Below are positions 8,142-14,571 of a DNA stretch of 14,571 nt, in pieces; positions within the stretch are counted from its first letter, which is position 1; each line of letters starts with the position of its first letter. A program made the position numbers and the translations under genes. Origin of the DNA: CAYSDL01 sp964429875 (GTDB lineage: Bacteria; Fidelibacterota; Marinisomatia; SCGC-AAA003-L08; D37C17). A model generated the notes under the pieces. The model did not search any database. It was not told where the DNA came from and saw only the letters and a list, made by a program, of their open reading frames with translations. The stretch covers positions 1 through 14,571 of the forward strand of contig CAYSDL010000035.1 of the NCBI GenBank assembly GCA_964429875.1, in the 5' to 3' direction.

Positions 8142-8963
8142 TTAGAATGTAATTTTCATTCCTTGTTTTGAAGCTGTAACATTTTTAAAATTCTGTTTAG
8201 CAGCTTTCTCTATTTTTAAAACATCTTCATCGTTATAATTTGGATTATAATGAAATAAAAATAAGTGTTTTACATTTGCTTTTATTGCCACATCTATAGC
8301 TTGCTGCCATGAACTGTGTCCCCAGCCTTTATAACCCTGTAGATCTTCAACACAAAAATGAGCATCATGTATTAAAATATCAGCATCCTTTGCTATATCA
8401 ATAACATTTTCGTTTAAATTTTTTGGATGTTCACAGTCTGTGGTATATACAGTTGAATGGCCATTAACATCTACTCTATAAGATGTTGCGCTATTTGGGT
8501 GAGTGTGATTAATATACTTTACAGATGTTGTCTGACTTATATCGATACTATCTCCTTCAAGGTCAAAAAAATTAATTTTTGCTTCTAACATATCCATGGA
8601 AACAGGCCAAAAAGTTGGATCTAATATTTTTTCTGAAAATATTTGGGTAGATGTATGTTTATTAAAACCATAAATATTAAATGTGAATGATTTATCATGG
8701 AATGGAGAAAAATATAAAAATCCCATTATGTGATCCCAGTGAAAGTGGCTAAGAAAAATATTTACCGTTTTAGGTGAAGTATTATCTGATAAGATTTTTT
8801 TACCTAAATTCCTTATTCCTGAACCCATATCTAATATTATAAGCTCATTATTTAAAGTTCTAACTTCAACGCAGGAAGTGTCTCCGCCAAATTCCATTTT
8901 ATTTGCATCTGGAGTTGGATTTGATCCTCTAACACCCCAAAATTTTATATAATTATTTTCCAA
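8142..8963 (-). CDS. MBL-fold metallo-hydrolase (RNase Z / phosphodiesterase-like)
   Basis: 273 residues, no signal peptide, so cytoplasmic. It has the metal-binding motif H73-F-H-W-D77-H78, with further ligand candidates H153/H155 in NHTHP, D176 in YTTDCEHP, D200/H202 in LIHDAHF and H238 in LFHYNP. The N-terminal FWGVRGSNPTP and FGGDTSC segments are typical of a class of RNase Z-like or cyclic-nucleotide-phosphodiesterase-like hydrolases; the substrate cannot be read from sequence. The start must be TTG: an in-frame TAA sits four codons upstream, the next internal ATG (codon 23) would delete the conserved N-terminus, and AAAGG lies 6 nt before the TTG. It is the first gene of the minus-strand operon, directly abutting the cysteine desulfurase gene. 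Confidence 0.85.
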   Translation of the reverse strand: MENNYIKFWGVRGSNPTPDANKMEFGGDTSCVEVRTLNNELIILDMGSGIRNLGKKILSDNTSPKTVNIFLSHFHWDHIMGFLYFSPFHDKSFTFNIYGFNKHTSTQIFSEKILDPTFWPVSMDMLEAKINFFDLEGDSIDISQTTSVKYINHTHPNSATSYRVDVNGHSTVYTTDCEHPKNLNENVIDIAKDADILIHDAHFCVEDLQGYKGWGHSSWQQAIDVAIKANVKHLFLFHYNPNYNDEDVLKIEKAAKQNFKNVTASKQGMKITF

Positions 8964-8984
8964 TTCAAACCTTTATAGTTAAAT

Positions 8985-9013
8985 TTCACTAATTTCTTAT
9001 GCAATTATATATT
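8985..9013. promoter_or_regulatory. overlapping divergent promoter candidates
   Basis: In the 72-nt spacer between the operon and yhhQ, the + strand offers TTCACT (8985-8990), a 17-bp spacer and TATATT (9008-9013), giving a leader of about 16 nt. The - strand offers TATAAT (9009-9004) with only a weak -35, giving a leader of about 34 nt for the TTG-started operon. The two -10 boxes overlap, so the two directions would compete. Both are pattern calls in AT-rich DNA. Confidence 0.3.
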
Positions 9014-9035
9014 TAATAACACCCTTTAAAATTAA

Positions 9036-9734
9036 ATGAACAGTAATACTAAAGCAAATAATCTTTATTTAATTTTAGCAGCAATTTTTATTGCTTCTTT
9101 AGTTTCATGTAACCTTATTTTTCAAAAATTTTTTCAAATTAATATTTGGATTCCTTTTGTAGGGTATTATTCATTTGAGCAATCTGTTGGACTTTTACCT
9201 TATCCGGTTACTTTCTTAGTGACAGATATTATCTCTGAAATATATGGACTAAAAAAAGCAAATAAAGTAGTTACAGCTGGACTTGTTGCCTCTGTTTTTA
9301 TGTTAATTGTTGTTAGTGCTGCTGATTATGTCACAGCTACATCATGGTCCCCAGTAAATAATGAAGTTTTTAGTCAAGTCTTCGGTCTTTCTGCAGCTGC
9401 AGTTTTTTCTTCAATGATGGCGTATTTGTTCGCTCAATATATTGATGTGAGATTATTTCATTTTTGGAAAAAATTAACAAAGGGAAAACACTTATGGTTG
9501 CGAAATAATGCTTCAACTATTTGTTCTCAATTTATAGATACATTTTCTGTTTTATTCCTTTTGTGTACATTTGATGTTATAGGCTGGGATCGCTTTAGTA
9601 TACTTTTAATCAATGGATTTTTATTTAAAGTTTTCTTTGCGGCTTTTGATACTCCAATTTTTTATTTCTTTTCCTGGTATCTAAAGAAAAAATTCAATCT
9701 TAAAGATAATGAAGATTTATCTGATATTAGCTAA
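9036..9734 (+). CDS. yhhQ: queuosine precursor transporter, YhhQ (VUT) family
   Basis: 232 residues with about six membrane helices (near 10-30, 50-66, 78-96, 117-134, 165-181 and 187-213). Family landmarks are PYPVTFLVTDIISEIYG (55-71), with acidic residues inside the second helix, and RNNASTICSQFIDT (156-169). YhhQ proteins import queuosine precursors such as preQ0/preQ1 for modifying G34 of tRNA-Asp, -Asn, -His and -Tyr. It diverges from the operon that contains mnmA, so two wobble-base pathways meet here, although no queuosine biosynthesis gene or preQ1 riboswitch is visible nearby. The ATG at 9036 has no clear Shine-Dalgarno site. The last 8 nt overlap the convergent sulfotransferase-like gene. 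Confidence 0.92.
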   Translation: MNSNTKANNLYLILAAIFIASLVSCNLIFQKFFQINIWIPFVGYYSFEQSVGLLPYPVTFLVTDIISEIYGLKKANKVVTAGLVASVFMLIVVSAADYVTATSWSPVNNEVFSQVFGLSAAAVFSSMMAYLFAQYIDVRLFHFWKKLTKGKHLWLRNNASTICSQFIDTFSVLFLLCTFDVIGWDRFSILLINGFLFKVFFAAFDTPIFYFFSWYLKKKFNLKDNEDLSDIS

Positions 9735-10995
9735 GAACTATATTCACTAGATCGATTATATCAAGAACATTAATAGTATTATCTTTGTTTAAATCAATTT
9801 TATATAAATTAAATATAGTATGTGAAGTGACATTTGAAAGGACATAGTTGGTTTGATAAACAATATCTAAGATATTAATTGTTTCATCTAAGTTTGCATC
9901 TCCTATTGCCATAGGAATATTAAATGACCAGTTACTTTTTCTTACTCTATAAGAATTATGATATAAAAATTGCAGTTCCAAAACTATATTTTTTTCATAA
10001 TCAACCTCCATTATATTTGCACCATTTAGCCCAGCTACATTTCCCCAATTAATTAAAGTATTTTGATTAGGGAGCCGTTGACAGCTTCCCATGGCTAGTG
10101 CTAAAAATTGATCAGGGTGATAAAACTCCCAAACAAGTGCTGCAGTTTTATTTATTTCATTGATTTCGTATTCGACAACCCTTGAAATTGCAGGTTGATG
10201 TTCATTGCCATTATCAAATAAAAGTAAATTTCCATTAGTCAATCTTCTTACATCGTGCTGTTTGCTGAATCCATTTAGTAGATCATTAGAAATTTCAAAT
10301 TGATTTAATGGTCCTCCAAATATCCATATAATTTCACCAGAAATTCTATTAATTTTAATTATTTCACTACTTCTCCTATTTGATATGATTAGATTATTAT
10401 CAAAATCAATTTCAATGCTGTTCCCATGCATCCAGGTGATTTGTGGATTAGTTAAATTTAGATTGGTATAGTCAGCTATATTTAAATGATCAAAAGCTAG
10501 CCAATCGAATAATAAATTATGATTTGAATCAAATTCTTGCAATCGAAGAATTCCTTTAACAGTTGCGCCAGGAACGCCACCCTCAACTAAATTACTCATA
10601 TTCACAAATAATGAATCGTAGGATTGAATAATATAGTTTCCATTATCAATAATTCTAATATCATGATAATCTGTTAAGCCACTTGTGCATGCAACAGAAT
10701 CTTCTTCCTGCATTTGATTGTTAGCTATAATCCAATGAGAGCCTTCAATTGGGTTTTTGTTAAAATAAGAGATCTTATTATTAGTCTCTTTAAAATCTGT
10801 TCCTAATTTGTTGCTATTTATCTGCCAATAAATTTCAAGATCAGGGTTTATTATCGTCATATAATTTTCAAAGCCCGTAGAATGGATAAAAATATTTTCT
10901 GAATAAGGATTATTATTAGTTATAATTTCAAAATCAGGCAAATTTGAAAAACCTAGTGCTATAATTAACAAAATATATAGATTTTTTCTATTCAT
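9727..10995 (-). CDS. exported arylsulfotransferase-like protein with dockerin-like C-terminal tail
   Basis: 422 residues from the ATG at 10995; an in-frame TTG at 11010 would add five residues ahead of the signal peptide and is less likely. Residues 1-19 form a signal peptide (NRK, then a hydrophobic LYILLIIALGF core). Residues about 35-350 resemble the Arylsulfotransf families, a beta-propeller with HGNSIEID...NLIISNRRSSEIIKI starting at H190 and KQHDVRRLTNGNLLLFDNG starting near 245. Residues about 365-422 hold two dockerin type I-like calcium repeats: D-A-N-L-D...INILDIV (366 on) and D-L-N-K-D...INVLDII (401 on). The real substrate is unknown; catalytic His are candidates only. The dockerin-like tail need not mean a cellulosome: it is a common terminal tail in secreted Marinimicrobia-like proteins, where it may serve sorting or attachment (inference). 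The stop overlaps that of yhhQ by 8 nt. Confidence 0.8.
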   Translation of the reverse strand: MNRKNLYILLIIALGFSNLPDFEIITNNNPYSENIFIHSTGFENYMTIINPDLEIYWQINSNKLGTDFKETNNKISYFNKNPIEGSHWIIANNQMQEEDSVACTSGLTDYHDIRIIDNGNYIIQSYDSLFVNMSNLVEGGVPGATVKGILRLQEFDSNHNLLFDWLAFDHLNIADYTNLNLTNPQITWMHGNSIEIDFDNNLIISNRRSSEIIKINRISGEIIWIFGGPLNQFEISNDLLNGFSKQHDVRRLTNGNLLLFDNGNEHQPAISRVVEYEINEINKTAALVWEFYHPDQFLALAMGSCQRLPNQNTLINWGNVAGLNGANIMEVDYEKNIVLELQFLYHNSYRVRKSNWSFNIPMAIGDANLDETINILDIVYQTNYVLSNVTSHTIFNLYKIDLNKDNTINVLDIIDLVNIVLS

Positions 10996-11169
10996 AAATA
11001 AAATATACAAAGGAAAACAAATTAGAATATATTTTTTTTTGTTACAATAAGTACAAGAAATATTATTTCTAATGATCGACGATAAAATTGTATTTTAAAA
11101 GTGTAATTTCTCAAGATTTAGTTGGCATGAAACAAAAAAAAACATTTTTATTTAAAAAATATTTGTTAT

Positions 11170-11203
11170 ATTGCAAAGCCCCTAATAGTAGGGGAAGTGC
11201 GAT
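11170..11203 (+). promoter_or_regulatory. symmetric two-stem hairpin upstream of the repeat-protein gene
   Basis: The outer stem ATTGCA (11170-11175) pairs with TGCGAT (11198-11203) with one G-U wobble. A symmetric AAG/AAG internal loop follows. The inner stem CCCCTA (11179-11184) pairs perfectly with TAGGGG (11189-11194) around an ATAG tetraloop. This is the most GC-rich patch of the spacer. It has no U-tract, so it does not look like a terminator; it may be part of a leader RNA, a small RNA or an operator. Confidence 0.5.
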
Positions 11204-11232
11204 TTTAACAGAAGAAATTTGATATTTTAATG

Positions 11233-11268
11233 GACGAAAAACACGATTTTTTAATCGTGATGCTCGTC
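11233..11268 (+). promoter_or_regulatory. second two-stem hairpin / extended inverted repeat
   Basis: The outer arms GACGA (11233-11237) and TCGTC (11264-11268) pair perfectly. A 4x4 internal loop (AAAA against ATGC) follows. The inner stem CACGATT (11242-11248) pairs with AATCGTG (11253-11259) around a TTTT loop. It ends about 20 bases before the extended -10 box, so it could overlap the -35 region as a regulator-binding palindrome. If transcription starts farther upstream, it would instead be a leader hairpin. Confidence 0.5.
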
Positions 11269-11287
11269 ACATTTATATTAATTTTAA

Positions 11288-11296
11288 TGTTATAAT
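11288..11296 (+). promoter_or_regulatory. extended -10 promoter of the LNR-like repeat protein
   Basis: TG-T-TATAAT is a perfect extended -10 element (TG at 11288-11289, hexamer 11291-11296). The -35 region is poor; GTCACA at 11266-11271 matches four of six consensus bases at a long 19-bp spacing and lies on the arm of the second hairpin. The predicted start is near 11303, giving a leader of about 65 nt before the ATG at 11369. Confidence 0.5.
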
Positions 11297-11354
11297 TTAT
11301 TTTTGAATTTTGATAGGAAAATAAGATTGAATAATAAACTTAAAATAAACACTC

Positions 11355-11361
11355 AAGGAGG
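11355..11361 (+). promoter_or_regulatory. strong Shine-Dalgarno site
   Basis: AAGGAGG lies exactly 7 nt before the ATG at 11369. It is the only near-perfect ribosome-binding site I see in the window, and it fixes the start of the long repeat-protein frame. It implies high translation of that gene. Confidence 0.85.
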
Positions 11362-11368
11362 AAATAAC

Positions 11369-14300
11369 ATGAAAACATTGACTAAAATGTTGGTGATTTG
11401 GTGTTGGTGTATGTGTACGGTTGTTCTTGGTAAAGAAGCTGTAAATCAAGAACGTGAGCCAATCCAACAAAGAATCACTCCTGAAATGAAATTACAAATA
11501 GAGACAGAAAAAAGAGTACAAGCTAAGCTTGATATGTTGTCAAATTTTTCTGAACCTAAAAGTATTGGAGATGAGTATAAAATTCAAGCAAAGCTTGATG
11601 CTCCAAAAAATCTAAAAGGTACATATATTCATAAATTGAATATGAAACCTTATTATACACAACCAACAGAAAGTGGTCGATGTACAGATTGTATAGGCCA
11701 AGACTGTACTGGTTATGAAAGCTGGGTCGGTGATGGCTACTGTGATGATGGTGCATGGGGAATGTATTTTAATTGTGCTGAATATGATTGTGACGGTGGT
11801 GACTGTGCTGGTGATCCTAATTGTGAAGATGCTGGTGACACAGGCGGCGATGACTCTGGCGCTGATGCTGGTGATGATGGCGGTGATGATGGCGGAGGCC
11901 CATTAGAAAACTGTGCAGGTAATGCTAGCAGGGATGGTGATGGATGGTGCGATTCATCAAATAATAATGCAGATTGTCTTTATGATGGCGGTGACTGTTG
12001 TGAGTCTACTTGTGTTGATGCTACATATTCATGTGATCAATATGGTGGTTGTAATGGTGATTGTCTAGATCCTGAAGGTAATGATGATGCGTGTGGTTCT
12101 TCTGATGATGGTGGTGATGATGGCAGTTCAGAAGGCTGTGCAGATTGTGAATTTGATTGGACTCCATATGGTGCTGAGTGCTGTGATGCAGCTTGGGAAA
12201 CATATGGTATTGATTGTGCTACTTTAGAAGGAAGTTATGGCTGGGATTGTTCTGGTTGTAATTGTCCTGGTGATGTAGCTGATGATGGCGGTGACACAGG
12301 CGGCGATGATGGTGGCTGTGTTGACTGTATAGGCCAAGACTGTACTGGCTATGAAAGCTGGGTCGGTGATGGTTACTGTGATGATGGTGCATGGGGAATG
12401 TACTTCAACTGTGATGAATATGATTGTGATGGTGGCGACTGCGATTGTGGTGGCGATGATTCTGGCGCTGATGCTGGTGATACTGGTGGCGACGATGGCG
12501 GCAGTGAATGTGCTGGTAATACTAGCTGGATCGCTGATGGTTGGTGCGACACATCAAATAACAATGAAGCTTGCAGCTGGGATGGTGGTGATTGCTGTGA
12601 GTCAACTTGTGTTGATGCTACATATTCATGTGACCAGTATGGTGGCTGTAACGGTGAATGTCTAGATCCTAATGGTAATGATGATGCATGTGGTTCTGAT
12701 GATGGTGGTGATGATGGCAGTTCAGAAGACTGTGCAGATTGCGAATTTGATTGGACTCCATATGGTGCTGAGTGCTGTGATGCAGCTTGGGAAACATATG
12801 GTATTGATTGTGCTACTTTAGAAGGAAGTTATGGCTGGGATTGTTCTGGTTGTAATTGTCCTGGTGATGTAGCTGATGATGGCGGTGACACAGGCGGCGA
12901 TGATGGTGGCTGTGTTGACTGTATAGGCCAAGACTGTACTGGCTATGAAAGCTGGGTCGGTGATGGTTACTGTGATGATGGTGCATGGGGAATGTACTTC
13001 AACTGTGATGAATATGATTGTGATGGTGGCGACTGCGATTGTGGTGGCGATGACTCTGGCGCTGATGCTGGTGATACTGGCGGCGATGATGGCGGTGCTG
13101 ATTGTGAAGCAAGTGGTGGTGTTGCAAACTGGCTAGCTGATGGTTGGTGCGATGCTTCTAATAATATTGAAGCTTGTGGATATGATGCTGGTGACTGCTG
13201 TCCTGGTGATTGTGTTGATGCTACATATTCATGTGATCAATATGGTGGAACATGTGCTGATTGTATAGATCCTAATTCTGCTGACCTTGCTGAAGGTGGT
13301 CAGTGTGATGGTTGGGAACCTGGTTGTGCTGAAACTGACTGTGGTTACTATATTGGCGCAGGTTACTCATGTGAAGAAATAGAATATTATGGTTATGATT
13401 GCTCAGTTTGTGAAGAAGCAGGCGAATGTCCATCTGTATGTGATGATGAAGCTGCTCTTAATTATGGTCAAGCTGGTGATTGTTACTATACTTGTGATGA
13501 AGTTGGCTTAGTTGCTGACTGTTTAGGTCTATGTCAAGATCCTGCAACTGTTGAATCATGGACAGGTGATGGTCTGTGTGATGATGGTTCATGGGGAATG
13601 TATTTAGACTGTGCAGAATTTGACTGTGATGGTGGTGACTGTGGAACTGTACAAGATGATGGTTCTTGTGGTTATGGTTCATGGGATGCTGAAATTACAG
13701 GTTTAACTGCTGAAGGTGTTGATTATTATGGTTATCCTGCTGTTCAATGGGATTGGGATGATCTTGAAGGCAGTGGTGATGGTGGCACTGATGGTGGCAC
13801 TGATGGTGGTGATGATGGTACAGAAGGTTGTGCTGATGGTTCTGATCCATTAATTGACTGTGTTGGAACAGAGTTCTGTGATGAGGATTGTGCTAACGAT
13901 TCTTATGATGGCTGTGTTTCAGGTGAAGCTAACTGGACAAATGATAGTTACTGTGATGATGGTTCATGGGGCTTAAACTTTGCATGTTATGAGTATGACT
14001 GCGATGGTTGTGCATGTGGTAGTTCATATGATGCAGGTGATGGCTGTAGTTCTGGATGTTCAGACCCAGGTGAAGGAACTGATTCAGCTACATGTGCTGC
14101 TTCATTTGCTGCAGCTGGTTCAACAGACCTTGATGGTGATGGCTATGTTGATGCATGCTATACTGATGGTACTGGTTACTTCTCATTTACATGGGATGGT
14201 GGCTGCTTAGCTACATCTATCACTTACAGTGGTGGAGAACTTGATCTTACTGCATATGGATTCTTAGATGGCTTTGTTTTCTATGGTTTTGATCCAGGTG

Positions 14301-14571
14301 CTACTGAAGAGTTCTTAATTGTATTTAATAATGATTTTGACGCTGGTCTTGGTGTTTCTGAAGCAACTTCTGATTGTGAAGCTGCTGCTGATGATGGTGG
14401 CACTGATGGCGGTGATGGCGGTGAAGGCTGTGTAGATTGCATAGGTCAAGACTGTACTGGCTATGAAAGCTGGGTCGGTGATGGCTACTGTGATGATGGT
14501 GCATGGGGAATGTACTTCAACTGTGATGAATATGATTGTGATGGTGGCGACTGCGATTGTGGTGGCGATGA
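11369..14571 (+). CDS. giant secreted Cys/Asp/Gly-rich LNR-like repeat protein (3' end outside window)
   Basis: I translated this frame by hand: it stays open for 1067 codons from the ATG at 11369 to the window edge with no stop. Residues 1-21 are a signal peptide (KTLTK, then a hydrophobic WCWCMC core). Residues 22-104 are a charged, Cys-free segment. From 105 on, Cys-rich modules alternate with acidic DDGGDTGGDD-type linkers. Module A (105-146, 317-360, 515-558, divergent 718-758 and 831-883, and 1021-1064) has the core GDGYCDDGxWGMxFNC ending in DCDGGDC. Module B (182-242, 381-441, 579-632) has the core DGWCDxSNN and DGGDCC. Module C (257-299, 455-497, divergent 653-687) ends WDCSGCNC. The DGGDC cores and Cys spacing resemble Lin-12/Notch repeats, which are disulfide-bonded and bind calcium. 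Residues about 884-1010 are less Cys-rich and include a DLDGDGYVD calcium-type motif. Function unknown; secreted adhesion, surface layer or calcium/metal binding are options. Confidence 0.9.
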   Translation, partial: MKTLTKMLVIWCWCMCTVVLGKEAVNQEREPIQQRITPEMKLQIETEKRVQAKLDMLSNFSEPKSIGDEYKIQAKLDAPKNLKGTYIHKLNMKPYYTQPTESGRCTDCIGQDCTGYESWVGDGYCDDGAWGMYFNCAEYDCDGGDCAGDPNCEDAGDTGGDDSGADAGDDGGDDGGGPLENCAGNASRDGDGWCDSSNNNADCLYDGGDCCESTCVDATYSCDQYGGCNGDCLDPEGNDDACGSSDDGGDDGSSEGCADCEFDWTPYGAECCDAAWETYGIDCATLEGSYGWDCSGCNCPGDVADDGGDTGGDDGGCVDCIGQDCTGYESWVGDGYCDDGAWGMYFNCDEYDCDGGDCDCGGDDSGADAGDTGGDDGGSECAGNTSWIADGWCDTSNNNEACSWDGGDCCESTCVDATYSCDQYGGCNGECLDPNGNDDACGSDDGGDDGSSEDCADCEFDWTPYGAECCDAAWETYGIDCATLEGSYGWDCSGCNCPGDVADDGGDTGGDDGGCVDCIGQDCTGYESWVGDGYCDDGAWGMYFNCDEYDCDGGDCDCGGDDSGADAGDTGGDDGGADCEASGGVANWLADGWCDASNNIEACGYDAGDCCPGDCVDATYSCDQYGGTCADCIDPNSADLAEGGQCDGWEPGCAETDCGYYIGAGYSCEEIEYYGYDCSVCEEAGECPSVCDDEAALNYGQAGDCYYTCDEVGLVADCLGLCQDPATVESWTGDGLCDDGSWGMYLDCAEFDCDGGDCGTVQDDGSCGYGSWDAEITGLTAEGVDYYGYPAVQWDWDDLEGSGDGGTDGGTDGGDDGTEGCADGSDPLIDCVGTEFCDEDCANDSYDGCVSGEANWTNDSYCDDGSWGLNFACYEYDCDGCACGSSYDAGDGCSSGCSDPGEGTDSATCAASFAAAGSTDLDGDGYVDACYTDGTGYFSFTWDGGCLATSITYSGGELDLTAYGFLDGFVFYGFDPGATEEFLIVFNNDFDAGLGVSEATSDCEAAADDGGTDGGDGGEGCVDCIGQDCTGYESWVGDGYCDDGAWGMYFNCDEYDCDGGDCDCGGD
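12149..12459 (+). repeat. 311-bp perfect direct repeat, copy 1
   Basis: The sequence is identical base for base to 12743-13053, offset exactly 594. It spans most of module C1, the acidic linker and module A2. The bounding mismatches are T12148 against C12742 and T12460 against C13054. Confidence 0.92.
12743..13053 (+). repeat. 311-bp perfect direct repeat, copy 2
   Basis: This is the second copy, covering most of module C2, the linker and module A3. The flanking B modules (12509-12691 and 13103-13276) differ clearly from each other, so identity is confined to this block rather than to the whole unit. Confidence 0.92.
14429..14571 (+). repeat. further near-identical copy of module A at the window edge
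   Basis: This encodes the same module as A2 and A3 with a few silent changes in the first half. From 14486 to the last base (86 nt) it is identical to 12374-12459 and 12968-13053. The identity is not seen to end because the window stops. About 1.4 kb of more diverged modules separates it from copy 2. Confidence 0.9.

Larger units (their letters stand above)
10996..11368. other. 373-nt spacer between divergent surface-protein genes
   Basis: No credible coding region is seen. The left part is very AT-rich with homopolymer T/A runs and a small palindrome, AAAAT-TGT-ATTTT (11084-11096); it should carry the minus-strand promoter of the sulfotransferase-like gene, where TATATT after TTGTAC at a long 19-bp spacing is the best but weak candidate. 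The right part holds two large hairpins (11170-11203 and 11233-11268), a consensus extended -10 box and a strong ribosome-binding site for the repeat protein. These are listed separately. Confidence 0.6.
11681..13429 (+). repeat. tandem array of about 594-nt A-B-C units
   Basis: Three successive units encode modules A, B and C in the same order: A at 11681, 12317 and 12911; B at 11912, 12509 and 13103; C at 12137, 12731 and a divergent 13325. The spacing of equivalent points is 594 nt between units 2 and 3 for A, B and most of C, and 597 nt for B1 to B2 because unit 1 has one extra Ser codon. All period differences are multiples of three, so the frame is preserved. Confidence 0.9.

Noticed and set aside
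9727..9900. Cellulosome component
   Set aside because: Only a dockerin-like tail is present. There is no cohesin, glycosidase or carbohydrate-binding domain in the window.
11167..11172. TGT-TATATT as the main promoter of the repeat protein
   Set aside because: Transcription would begin inside the first hairpin and no -35 is present. The perfect TGTTATAAT at 11288 is a better candidate.
11170..11203. Cyclic-di-GMP-I riboswitch
   Set aside because: The string GCAAAGCC recalls part of that riboswitch, but the upstream GGGCAAACC-like half and its helix are absent, and the stem-loop geometry differs.
11556..14210. Several short frames of 60-104 codons on both strands, including His-rich and Met/Val-rich ones
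   Set aside because: All lie inside the long frame starting at 11369. Their odd compositions are what GAT/GGT/TGT-rich codons give when read in shifted or reverse frames, and the near-identical N-termini of three of them simply reflect the DNA repeat.
11681..14571. CRISPR array or non-coding satellite DNA
   Set aside because: Repeat periods are hundreds of bases, all length changes are multiples of three, and substitutions between copies are mostly at third codon positions. This is coding repetition.

Overview
The window is AT-rich, gene-dense bacterial DNA with genetic code 11 (TAA, TAG and TGA stops all used). Most genes lack a clear Shine-Dalgarno site and are coupled by overlaps of a few bases. 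Two features point to a marine, Candidatus Marinimicrobia (SAR406)-like genome. One is a sulfotransferase-like protein ending in a dockerin-like tail with the pattern D-x-N-x-D...IN-x-LDI. The other is a very large Cys/Asp/Gly-rich protein built from repeats resembling Lin-12/Notch repeats (LNR). This assignment rests on remembered sequence style and is moderate; a Bacteroidota/Fibrobacterota-group relative is possible.

Layout. Positions 1-54 hold the 3' part of a tRNA-Lys(UUU), followed by a weak terminator-like hairpin and tandem TATAAT boxes. Positions 127-2109 (+) encode a membrane protein fusing an HTTM domain (related to vitamin-K gamma-carboxylase) to a DCC thiol-disulfide oxidoreductase domain. 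It converges with, and overlaps by 4 nt, the last gene of an eight-gene minus-strand operon (8963 down to 2106). In transcription order the operon encodes an MBL-fold hydrolase, a cysteine desulfurase, MnmA, a GlmU-type uridylyltransferase without the acetyltransferase half, a membrane-anchored LytR_C protein, RsfS, ArgS and MarC. Intergenic gaps are 0 to 5 nt or are overlaps of 4 to 8 nt. A YhhQ-type queuosine-precursor transporter (9036-9734, +) diverges from the operon and overlaps by 8 nt an exported arylsulfotransferase-like protein (9727-10995, -).

The most unusual part is 11369 to the right edge. One reading frame stays open for 1067 codons without a stop and is still open where the window ends. 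It has a strong Shine-Dalgarno site, a consensus extended -10 box upstream and a signal peptide. It then carries a tandem array of Cys-rich modules, including two copies of a 311-bp perfect direct repeat and the start of a third near-copy at the window edge. All short reading frames seen inside this region on either strand are shadows of it. The 373-nt spacer in front of it contains two elaborate, nearly symmetric hairpins.

Functionally, the operon links sulfur mobilisation and tRNA thiolation (desulfurase plus MnmA), arginyl-tRNA charging, ribosome silencing and cell-wall precursor synthesis, which is a housekeeping growth module. tRNA-Lys(UUU) is a standard MnmA substrate, and YhhQ belongs to another wobble-base modification pathway. 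The right-hand third is a secreted or surface-exposed accessory region.
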